DNA from: an uncultured bacterium
Lineage (GTDB): Bacteria; Patescibacteriota; Minisyncoccia; Phycocordibacterales; UBA9973
Direction of reading: 5' to 3'
DNA: 9,047 bases
Assembly: GCA_903825265.1 (NCBI GenBank)
Contig: CAIJZW010000072.1
Span: forward strand, 1-9,047
A model generated the notes under the pieces. The model did no database searches. It had not been told where the DNA came from and was given only the letters and a program-made list of their open reading frames with translations. How positions within the stretch are numbered: position 1 is the first letter of the stretch; every line of letters starts with the position of its first letter. Both the position numbers and the translations under genes were made by a program. Positions 1-5,920 of this stretch are shown one piece after another.

Positions 1-559
1 AATCCACATCATTTTCGTGTACATCCTTTTTCTTCTTCAAATATTCTCTTTTCATTTTACTACTATCACGATCTTTCAAAAGACTAAGAACTATATTTAT
101 AGGCAAACTCAAATACAAAGTGATATCTGGTTTTGGAATCTTAAATACATTGTACTCCATTTCATCTAACCACTTCATAAATTCAGCTCTTTTTTTCGCA
201 CTTTTTATTTTACCACCTTGATGAATTTGATTAGCTGAAACATAACGATTCGCAATAACAATGTAACCAGCGTCTAAACTTTTACGAATTTCTTCGCTAG
301 ATTCCCATCGATCTGCAGCATACATAACAGAAGCAATTTTTGGATGAATATGAAGCCAATTATAATACTGCTCAGACAAACAATGTCCAATAAATTTTCC
401 AAAGAAATTCTTGTAATACTCAGGAAAATCAACCATTTTTATTTTATAACCTTCCTTTTTTAAAACATTCATTAAAAGAGCAACTTGTGTTGTCTTCCCA
501 CTTCCATCTGTTCCATCTATCACTATAAGTTTTCCTTTTTGTTTTTTATTCTTGATCAT
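1..559 (-). CDS. tmk: Thymidylate kinase (dTMP kinase), C-terminus cut off by window edge
   Basis: Phosphorylates dTMP to dTDP with ATP in the cytoplasm. The frame is open from ATG 559 to the window edge (186 codons; the family is usually about 200-215). Visible motifs: a P-loop GTDGSGKT at residues 16-23, the FPEY stretch at 45-48, ADRW at 82-85, NRYVSANQIHQGG from 104, and a LID-like region rich in Arg/Lys with KDVHE near the edge. The usual Asp of the DRY/DRH motif is Asn104 here (codon 248-250). The start is chosen because AGGA (570-573) lies 10 nt upstream. The first 14 nt overlap the end of the Nudix gene, so it is the third gene of the glyA operon and probably translationally coupled. 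Identity is seen from motifs; the effect of Asn104 is unknown. Confidence 0.93.
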   Translation of the reverse strand, partial: MIKNKKQKGKLIVIDGTDGSGKTTQVALLMNVLKKEGYKIKMVDFPEYYKNFFGKFIGHCLSEQYYNWLHIHPKIASVMYAADRWESSEEIRKSLDAGYIVIANRYVSANQIHQGGKIKSAKKRAEFMKWLDEMEYNVFKIPKPDITLYLSLPINIVLSLLKDRDSSKMKREYLKKKKDVHENDVD

Positions 560-974
560 AAAAATTATTTCCTGTTTTATATGAATTAATTAAAATTTCT
601 GTAGGCAAGAACATAGGACTTGGAAGATTATCCATATCATACCAATTCCACTCACCTATTCTTTCTTCTGGATCAGTTTTAGTTTCTCCTTCATCCCATT
701 CAGCAGTAAATCCTGCCAAAATATCATGACGGTAAGAGTATCTATTTACATTTGCAAGACACATAAATTTAATATTTTTTATATTAATTCCAGATTCTTC
801 TTTCGTTTCTCTTGAAATCGCATTCTTAAAACTCTCCATATAATCAATCCTTCCTCCAGGCACAGAATATTCACCCGGTGCATGTTTACCGCATCTTTTA
901 CCAATAAGAATTTTGCCTTCTTTAAAAACTAACACTCCTACACACGACTGTGTATATTTACTTAAATCTGTCAT
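546..974 (-). CDS. Nudix hydrolase, NUDT15/MutT-like
   Basis: Probable nucleoside-diphosphate-linked hydrolase that cleaves (d)NTPs or related compounds to the monophosphate plus PPi. A complete 142-aa single-domain protein. The Nudix box is intact at residues 41-63: Gly41, Glu47, Arg55-Glu56, Glu59-Glu60, Gly62. The N-terminal VGVLVFKEGKILIGKR strand and the PGG before the box resemble the NUDT15-type branch, but the substrate cannot be read from sequence. It starts 1 nt after the glyA stop, with purine-rich GAGAGGG (981-987) as a good ribosome site, and overlaps tmk by 14 nt. Position between glyA and tmk suggests house-cleaning of the dNTP pool (inference). Confidence 0.9.
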   Translation of the reverse strand: MTDLSKYTQSCVGVLVFKEGKILIGKRCGKHAPGEYSVPGGRIDYMESFKNAISRETKEESGINIKNIKFMCLANVNRYSYRHDILAGFTAEWDEGETKTDPEERIGEWNWYDMDNLPSPMFLPTEILINSYKTGNNFYDQE

Positions 975-975
975 A

Positions 976-2151
976 TTATTTCCCTCTCAAAATTTTATCC
1001 ATCTTTACTGCAAGCTTTACCATATCTATCTCTTTCTTTCCTCTTGTTGTTTCTGCGCAAGTACCAAGACGTACACCTGATGGATCCATTGGTCCACGTG
1101 GATCTCCTGGAATAGTATTCATGTTCACAATAATTCCAGCTTTCTCAAGCTTTGTACTTGCTTCTTTACCAGGCAAACCCTTCCCTTCCATCCAAGTATC
1201 CATAAGGATAAGATGTGAATCTGTCCCGCCTGAAATAATATGCCATCCTAATTTCTGAAGTTCTTTTGCTAAAGTTTTTGCATTCTTTACTACTTGCTTT
1301 GCATAGCTTTTGAAAGCGGGTGTATCTGCTTCTTTAAGAGCAACAGCAACAGCTGCAATACTGTTCTCATGTGGACCACCAAAAAGTCCAGGAATAATCA
1401 TTTTATCTATTTTTTTATCAAATTCTCTTGCATCCTTTTTTACAAATATAAGAGCATGTCTTGGACCACGAAGAGACTTATGAGTAGTAGTCACAACAGA
1501 ATCAGCATAAGGAAATGGAGATGGATATACTCCCCCTGCTACAAGTCCTGCAAAATGAGACATATCTACATGAAGAAGTGAACCTGAAGCATCTGCTATT
1601 TCACGGAATTTTTTGAAATCAACAATGCGTGGATATGCAGTGAATCCGCAAACTATGATATCTGGTTTTTCTGTCATGGCTAACTTTTTCAATGCTTCAT
1701 AATCTATAACTTCAGTTTCTCCATTTAATTCAAATTGAATTGATTTCCATATCTTGCCTGTCATTGAAGCTGGATGTCCATGAGTAAGATGTCCACCAGA
1801 TGACAACTTCATACCCATGATTTTTCCTCCCATTGGAATAAGAGCAGAGTATACAGTAAAGTTTGCAGGACTACCTGAAAGAGGTTGAACATTTACATGC
1901 CATTCTGTAGCCTTCAATTTAAAAAGTTTTAAAGCACGAGCAATTGCTAAATTCTCTACTTTATCTACCACCTGATTACCACCATAATATCTTCTTCCTG
2001 GATAACCTTCTGCATACTTATTTGTAAGTTTTGAACCTAAGGCTTTTAATACATCATCCGAAACAATATTCTCTGAAGCAATAAGATTAATAACACTTTT
2101 TTGTCTTTTTTCTTCTTCTTTAATTAGTTTCTCTATTTGTTTATCTTTCAT
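976..2151 (-). CDS. glyA: Serine hydroxymethyltransferase
   Basis: PLP enzyme that converts serine + THF to glycine + 5,10-methylene-THF, the one-carbon donor used by the ThyA homologue nearby. 391 aa from the chosen start. Seen: LIASEN at 23-28, the YAEGYPGRRYYGG substrate region at 46-58, PLSGSPAN at 90-97, HVDMSHFAGLVAGG at 194-207, the PLP-lysine motif TTTHKSLRGPR with Lys225, and the C-terminal SGVRLGT...TTRG. The frame stays open to an ATG at 2211, but that would place the extra 20 codons across the neighbouring terminator's U-tract and the promoter, so ATG 2149-2151 is preferred; it has no clear Shine-Dalgarno. First gene of glyA-Nudix-tmk. Length is slightly short for bacterial SHMT (about 410-420). 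Confidence 0.95.
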   Translation of the reverse strand: MKDKQIEKLIKEEEKRQKSVINLIASENIVSDDVLKALGSKLTNKYAEGYPGRRYYGGNQVVDKVENLAIARALKLFKLKATEWHVNVQPLSGSPANFTVYSALIPMGGKIMGMKLSSGGHLTHGHPASMTGKIWKSIQFELNGETEVIDYEALKKLAMTEKPDIIVCGFTAYPRIVDFKKFREIADASGSLLHVDMSHFAGLVAGGVYPSPFPYADSVVTTTHKSLRGPRHALIFVKKDAREFDKKIDKMIIPGLFGGPHENSIAAVAVALKEADTPAFKSYAKQVVKNAKTLAKELQKLGWHIISGGTDSHLILMDTWMEGKGLPGKEASTKLEKAGIIVNMNTIPGDPRGPMDPSGVRLGTCAETTRGKKEIDMVKLAVKMDKILRGK

Positions 2152-2168
2152 ATTATTGGTGGATAAAT

Positions 2169-2195
2169 TAGATTTATAATAGGCTAATTTTAGCA
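2169..2195 (-). promoter_or_regulatory. Probable glyA operon promoter region
   Basis: On the minus strand an extended -10, TGCTAAAAT (2195 to 2187), would start RNA near 2180 and leave a 29-nt leader. A second candidate -10, TATTAT (2181 to 2176), would start near 2169 (18-nt leader). No convincing -35 is seen. Either one lies just after the terminator of the upstream gene, as expected for an independent unit. Confidence 0.45.
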
Positions 2196-2204
2196 TAATA
2201 CGAA

Positions 2205-2236
2205 CAAACAAAAAAGCTAACCCAAAGGCTAGCTTT
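2205..2236 (-). terminator. Intrinsic terminator of the deaminase gene
   Basis: Arms 2213-2222 and 2227-2236 form a 10-bp stem with a 4-nt loop (AAAGCTAGCC / GGTTAGCTTT on the minus strand). The single irregular pair is G-U in minus-strand RNA but A-C in plus-strand RNA, which supports minus-strand function. A T-rich run (TTTTTTGTTTGTT) follows at 2218 down to 2205. It begins 5 nt after the stop of the deaminase-family gene. Confidence 0.85.
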
Positions 2237-2241
2237 AATTA

Positions 2242-2787
2242 CTAATCAAACTTATGACTTGTAATATTATTTGGATCTTTTTCATTGAAAAGAATTTCAC
2301 TTCCTTCCATTACATAAATTTTACGTATTGGAATTTCAAGCATTTTAGTCCAACAATCCTTACAAGCCCACCAATGACCCCAAAGATATAAATCAAATTG
2401 ATCGTTTTTATCAAAACCTTGTTTGATTAAATTCTTAGAAGCACGATATTCTGCATGGTGATCCCCTGCGGCACAACCAGGGCAAATCCAATACTTTTTT
2501 CCAGAAGGAATTTTTAACATCCTTCTAAAACAATATTTTTTATGAATATTAATTAAAAAACTATTTGTTAAAGGAGCTTTATTAATATCCTTTGAAACAA
2601 TCTTATTGTCAGAAACTCTAACAACTACTGCCCCAGTTGGCATACGCCTATCTGTAGAGTTTTTCCATGCAATGTCCTTTGCTTCCTTCATAAAAGGATT
2701 ATTTGAAGAAACATAAAATATCTCTTTACCTTCTGGTAAATAAGGATATTTAATTTTGTTTTCCTTTTTTTTTGTATCTGTTTCCAT
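2242..2787 (-). CDS. Cytidine/deoxycytidylate deaminase-family protein
   Basis: Zinc hydrolase that probably deaminates dCMP (or a 5-substituted dCMP). 181 aa from the preferred start. The catalytic set is visible: His111-Ala-Glu113 and Cys142-Lys-Asp-Cys145 (HAE...CxxC), following the TGAVVV strand at 51-56. An extra CPGC at 102-105, just before the HAE, could form a second zinc site, as T4 dCMP deaminase has; this is an inference. The region before the CxxC (WGHWWAC) differs from the usual T-x-x-P-C, so substrate is uncertain. ATG 2787 is preferred over 2835 because the longer form would begin inside the divergent thyA gene and span both -10 boxes. Divergence from thyA-folA supports a role in dTMP supply. 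Codons 6-8 include a run of nine A. Confidence 0.85.
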   Translation of the reverse strand: METDTKKKENKIKYPYLPEGKEIFYVSSNNPFMKEAKDIAWKNSTDRRMPTGAVVVRVSDNKIVSKDINKAPLTNSFLINIHKKYCFRRMLKIPSGKKYWICPGCAAGDHHAEYRASKNLIKQGFDKNDQFDLYLWGHWWACKDCWTKMLEIPIRKIYVMEGSEILFNEKDPNNITSHKFD

Positions 2788-2816
2788 ATTGTTTATATTT
2801 TTGTATACTATACAGT
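2781..2816 (+). promoter_or_regulatory. thyA-folA promoter, predicted leaderless
   Basis: TTTCCA (2781-2786), a 17-nt spacer and TATACT (2804-2809) fit a sigma-70-type promoter with the -10 only 7 nt before ATG 2817, so transcription should begin at or within 1 nt of the start codon. No Shine-Dalgarno is present. A small inverted repeat (ATACT 2805-2809 / AGTAT 2814-2818) covers the -10 and start codon and might be an operator or chance. Confidence 0.55.
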
Positions 2817-2835
2817 ATGACAACATTCGACGCAA
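2807..2835 (-). promoter_or_regulatory. Probable promoter of the deaminase-family gene
   Basis: Minus strand: TTGCGT (2835 to 2830), a 17-nt spacer, then TATAGT (2812 to 2807). This predicts a start near 2800 and a 13-nt leader without a ribosome site. TATAAA (2797 to 2792) nearer the ATG is an alternative. It overlaps the -10 of divergent thyA, so the two genes share about 30 bp of control DNA. Confidence 0.5.
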
Positions 2836-3665
2836 TATATAAAAATTTAATAAAAAAAATAATGGAAGAAGGGATAGAAGAATTAAATGAAAGAACAGGT
2901 CATAAAATAAAAATACTACCTGGATTAACTTTCCAAACGGATATAGAGAAAGATGGTTTTCCAGTATTAACCCTTCGCAAAAATCCTATAAAATCTCCTA
3001 TTGCTGAACAAGTATGGTTCATAACCGGAGATAAAGATACAGAGTTTTTAAGAAAATATACAAAAATGTGGGATGAGTTCATAGAAGAAGATGGAACTAT
3101 AACTTCTGCTTATGGATACAGATGGCGTCATCATTTCGGAAGAGATCAACTCGACCAGCTTGTTAAACATTTAACCGAAGAACCTCACTCAAGACAAGGA
3201 GTTGTTATTACTTGGGATCCTGCTGATGATGGATTATACGGAAAAGGATTAAAAGCAACTTATAAAAAAAATGCCCCTTGCCCATTCGCCTTTACTGTAA
3301 ATATTATAGGAGGGAGATTACATCTTCATAATATAATACGTTCAAATGACATGATGCTTGGATGTCCATTTGATACTTTTGGTTTTTCTTTACTTATGTG
3401 TACTCTTGCCCAAAAGCTTGGAGTAAAACCTGGAATATATACTCATACTATATCTAATGCTCATATATATGATAATCATTACGAAGGAGCATTAGAACTT
3501 ATAAAAAGAGAAAATAATCATCAAAATATTTTTCCAAAATTACCAGAGAATATTTATGATCGTGCAGAAAAAAGAGATGAAACATTAATTGATGAAATTT
3601 ATCAATCTTTCGCACCATTTTTCAAGCCAAGCGAACCTATAATGGGGCTTGATATAATTAAATAA
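2817..3665 (+). CDS. thyA: Thymidylate synthase-family pyrimidine nucleotide C5-methyltransferase with Asp at the base-recognition site
   Basis: Transfers a one-carbon unit from methylene-THF to C5 of a pyrimidine deoxynucleotide. 282 aa. By alignment from memory with E. coli ThyA: Arg26 (R21), Glu64 (E58), Trp85 (W80), Tyr99 (Y94), Arg126 (R126), catalytic Cys155 in APCPF (C146), RSND at 175-178, Gly182, His216 and Tyr218 in HIYDNH. Departures: Asp186 replaces N177, which reads dUMP; Ile174 replaces Q165; Pro156 replaces H147; Gln127 replaces R127; Trp83 is Phe. T4 dCMP hydroxymethylase also has RSND and Asp at the N177 position, so dCMP may be the substrate. A longer frame opens at 2772, but the promoter and family N-terminus favour ATG 2817. 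folA follows after 4 nt, implying a DHF-producing (methylating) reaction. Family certain; dUMP versus dCMP unresolved. Confidence 0.93.
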   Translation: MTTFDAIYKNLIKKIMEEGIEELNERTGHKIKILPGLTFQTDIEKDGFPVLTLRKNPIKSPIAEQVWFITGDKDTEFLRKYTKMWDEFIEEDGTITSAYGYRWRHHFGRDQLDQLVKHLTEEPHSRQGVVITWDPADDGLYGKGLKATYKKNAPCPFAFTVNIIGGRLHLHNIIRSNDMMLGCPFDTFGFSLLMCTLAQKLGVKPGIYTHTISNAHIYDNHYEGALELIKRENNHQNIFPKLPENIYDRAEKRDETLIDEIYQSFAPFFKPSEPIMGLDIIK

Positions 3666-3669
3666 CTAT

Positions 3670-4194
3670 ATGATTTTATCTATAATTTCAGCAATAGCAA
3701 ATAATAACGAAATAGGAATGAAGAATGAACTTCTATGGGATTTACCTATAGATATGAAGCATTTTAGAGAAACAACAACTAATCATCCTGTAATAATGGG
3801 GCAAAGAACTTTTGAATCTTTAGGAACTGATTCAAATGGATTAGCAGGTAAACCATTACCCAACAGAAGAAATATAGTACTGACACTTGATAAAAACTTC
3901 GAAAGAGATAACGTTGAAACGTATTATTCTATTGAAGAATTAGAAAAAGCTTTAAATGATACTATGGGTAAAGATGAAGAAGCTTTCATAATTGGAGGTG
4001 GACAAATATACAAACTTTTTATAGAAAAAGCAGATAGATTATATATAACCCATGTGAACGAAGAATTCAAAAATGCAGATACTTTCTTCCCTATTATAGA
4101 CAAAGATAAATGGGGAAAAATATCAGAAGACAAACACATCAAAGACGAGAAAAATATTTATGATTGTAATTTTGTAATTTATAAAAGAAAATAA
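3670..4194 (+). CDS. folA: Dihydrofolate reductase
   Basis: NADPH-dependent reduction of DHF to THF, restoring the folate oxidised by a thymidylate-synthase reaction. 174 aa, slightly longer than the roughly 160-aa norm. Seen: IGMKNELLWDLP (Met20-loop region, Trp23), catalytic acid Asp28, PVIMGQRTFESLG at 40-52, PNRRNIVL with Arg66 (E. coli R57 position), the cofactor-binding FIIGGGQIY at 106-114, and Thr127 in LYITHV. A short insertion around residues 53-61 precedes the PLPNRR motif. Four nucleotides separate it from thyA and no Shine-Dalgarno is visible, so translation is probably coupled. It ends within the stem of a terminator. Confidence 0.96.
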   Translation: MILSIISAIANNNEIGMKNELLWDLPIDMKHFRETTTNHPVIMGQRTFESLGTDSNGLAGKPLPNRRNIVLTLDKNFERDNVETYYSIEELEKALNDTMGKDEEAFIIGGGQIYKLFIEKADRLYITHVNEEFKNADTFFPIIDKDKWGKISEDKHIKDEKNIYDCNFVIYKRK

Positions 4195-4236
4195 AAAAGA
4201 GGTTGTACATCTATAAAAATGTACAACCTCTTTTTT
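4193..4236. terminator. Bidirectional intrinsic terminator between folA and the MazG-like gene
   Basis: A perfect 18-bp inverted repeat (4193-4210 / 4219-4236) with an 8-nt loop. The core is GAGGTTGTACAT, flanked by A6 on the left and T6 on the right, giving a U-tract on either strand. It overlaps the folA stop and lies 10 nt from the stop of the convergent gene, so it can end both messages. Confidence 0.93.
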
Positions 4237-4246
4237 ATTTTCATAA

Positions 4247-4576
4247 TCATGGATCTATATCTGTCTTTACCCTTATATGTATATCTTTCCCATCTGGAGT
4301 TTTCGATTTTATATATTTACGATTTTTATTTATTTCTATCTTTCTCAAAAGCTCTTTCTCTAAATCATAACCTAGTATTTCACAAATCCCGAGTAAAAAG
4401 ATTGCAACATCAGCAAATTCTTCAGCTACCCCATCTTGATTCTTATTAAATTTAGAAAATGCTTCAGAAAGCTCTTCGTGCGCACGACAAAATTCAATTG
4501 CAACATCAGTAGTATTGAAACCTTTTTCTCTCTTATTTCTCAAAACTTCTTTCTGTAATTCATTCAAATTTACCAT
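4247..4576 (-). CDS. MazG-like nucleotide pyrophosphohydrolase
   Basis: All-alpha NTP pyrophosphatase that hydrolyses (d)NTPs to (d)NMP + PPi. 109 aa, a single-domain size. The metal-binding motif EExxE...ExxD is present: Glu34, Glu35, Glu38, then Glu53 and Asp56. It is followed by a hydrophobic helix (VAIFLLGICEILGY) and a KIEINKNRKY helix typical of the family. Substrate is not readable: dUTPase-, dCTPase- and broad MazG-type members share this fold. Its place beside the thymidylate genes would suit dNTP sanitising or dCMP/dUMP supply (inference). It has its own promoter directly at the ATG and ends at the bidirectional terminator. Confidence 0.88.
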   Translation of the reverse strand: MVNLNELQKEVLRNKREKGFNTTDVAIEFCRAHEELSEAFSKFNKNQDGVAEEFADVAIFLLGICEILGYDLEKELLRKIEINKNRKYIKSKTPDGKDIHIRVKTDIDP

Positions 4577-4588
4577 AGGTTTATTATA
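4577..4588 (-). promoter_or_regulatory. -10 box of the MazG-like gene, predicted leaderless
   Basis: Consensus TATAAT (4588 to 4583) is followed by only 6 nt (AAACCT) before ATG 4576. With the usual 6-nt gap after the -10, the first transcribed base is the A of the ATG. No -35 match and no Shine-Dalgarno are seen. Confidence 0.6.
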
Positions 4589-4611
4589 TTACATTTACCA
4601 GAAATATGCGA

Positions 4612-5904
4612 CTAAAGCCCTTCTGGCATCTCTTCTAGTTTAATAGTAATAACTTTACCAACACCTTTTGAAATAATCTTAAATGTAACTTTTTCTCCTA
4701 TCTTCTTAGCTCGAATCAAAGAGATAAAATCATTTGTTGCATTGATAGCTTCCCCATCCATAGAAAGTATAATATCTCCTTCTGTGATACCCGCTTTATC
4801 TGCTGGAGAACCAACAACAACTGCTACATCTTTATCTGTTTCTCCCTTCTGAACTAAAATTCCATAATCTATAGGCAGATTTAATTTTGCTTTCAAGTCT
4901 TGAGTAATATTTATATAACGAATTCCTACATAAGGACGAGATATTTTACCTGTCTTTTTTACTTGATCAATCACAGTCTTTACACTATTTATAGGAAGAG
5001 AAAATCCTATACTAGAAGAACCTTCTGCTAGTGCTACGTTTATACCTACAACATCTCCTGCAAGGTTAAGTAATGGACCACCAGAATTACCTGGATTTAT
5101 AGCGGCATCTGTTTGAATAACTTTATAAAGAAATTCTTTAAATCCATTATCTCCTGAAGCTAAAAGACTTCGAGAAAGCCCTGAGACAACCCCCGCAGAA
5201 ACAGTATTCTTAAATTCACCTAAAGCATTCCCTATTGCAACAACACTTTGCCCAACAAGAAGATCATCTGAATTAGATAATTTTAAATATGTTAAATTTT
5301 TTGCATCAATCTTAATAATAGATACATCTAAAACGGGGTCACTCGCTAAAACTTTTGCACTATATTCTTTCCCATTATTTAAGAGAACCTTATAGCTAAC
5401 ATCTTTCTGGTCAACAACATGTCTATTTGTAACAATCATTCCATCTGATGAAATAAGGAAGCCTGAACCACTACCTACTTGTTTACTCTCTGTACCATTG
5501 GGAGTATAAACAGGTGTTTCAATAAAAACATTAGGAACAGATGATTCTTTCTTTTCATAACTTATATCATATTTAGTTACATCTTTATTTAAAACAATAG
5601 ACACAACAGCTGGTCTGGCTTTCTTAACAGCAGTCACAACAGTCTCCTCTTCTTTCTTTGCTTCCGCTACTAAGATAGGAGTAACTTCCTTTTCAACAAT
5701 AACCGGTTCACTTTTTACTATCTTTGTTTGAGGTATATAATTATTTGCAATAAAATTAAAAACTCTTGTACGATAGTGCCAAACAACTAAAGATAAAATT
5801 CCAATAGTTACAAGTATTGTTGCAAAACTAATAAAAAATATCTTTAAAATTTGAGAATTAAAAATGGTTTTAACTTTTTTAAAAATAAAAAAATACTTTT
5901 TCAT
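4612..5904 (-). CDS. Membrane-anchored HtrA/DegP-like serine protease with PDZ domain
   Basis: Envelope quality-control protease. 430 aa. Layout: a basic N-terminus, one transmembrane helix at about 19-43, a Lys/Glu-rich linker to about 95, a trypsin-like domain at about 95-315, and one PDZ domain at about 325-425. The catalytic triad is visible: His162 in VTNRHVV, Asp193 in LDVSIIK, Ser274 in GNSGGPLL. PDZ features include YVGIRY at 325-330 and GSPADKAGITEGDIIL at 365-380. A single PDZ and an uncleaved anchor resemble DegS or the Gram-positive HtrA type. The start is 16 nt after the CPBP gene's stop, so the two are probably co-transcribed. No Shine-Dalgarno is visible before ATG 5904 and no terminator follows the stop. 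Confidence 0.94.
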   Translation of the reverse strand: MKKYFFIFKKVKTIFNSQILKIFFISFATILVTIGILSLVVWHYRTRVFNFIANNYIPQTKIVKSEPVIVEKEVTPILVAEAKKEEETVVTAVKKARPAVVSIVLNKDVTKYDISYEKKESSVPNVFIETPVYTPNGTESKQVGSGSGFLISSDGMIVTNRHVVDQKDVSYKVLLNNGKEYSAKVLASDPVLDVSIIKIDAKNLTYLKLSNSDDLLVGQSVVAIGNALGEFKNTVSAGVVSGLSRSLLASGDNGFKEFLYKVIQTDAAINPGNSGGPLLNLAGDVVGINVALAEGSSSIGFSLPINSVKTVIDQVKKTGKISRPYVGIRYINITQDLKAKLNLPIDYGILVQKGETDKDVAVVVGSPADKAGITEGDIILSMDGEAINATNDFISLIRAKKIGEKVTFKIISKGVGKVITIKLEEMPEGL

Positions 5905-5920
5905 ATAGATGAATTAAAAA

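Noticed and set aside
950..1258. Plus-strand open frame opposite glyA
   Set aside because: Shadow of glyA on the other strand; no start signal and no recognisable domain.
1294..1581. Plus-strand open frame opposite glyA (second)
   Set aside because: Same reason; composition follows the antisense of glyA.
2152..2211. N-terminal extension of glyA to ATG 2211
   Set aside because: It would begin in the U-tract of the upstream terminator and span the likely promoter; SHMT homology begins after ATG 2151.
2772..2816. N-terminal extension of thyA to 2772
   Set aside because: The extra 15 residues cover the -10 box and the divergent gene's start; the family N-terminus fits ATG 2817.
2900..3082. Minus-strand open frame within thyA
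   Set aside because: Antisense shadow of a conserved coding region.
3924..4142. Minus-strand open frame within folA
   Set aside because: Antisense shadow of folA; lies upstream of no promoter or ribosome site.
4219..4449. Plus-strand open frame over the MazG-like gene
   Set aside because: It begins in the terminator's right arm and is antisense to a gene with clear motifs.
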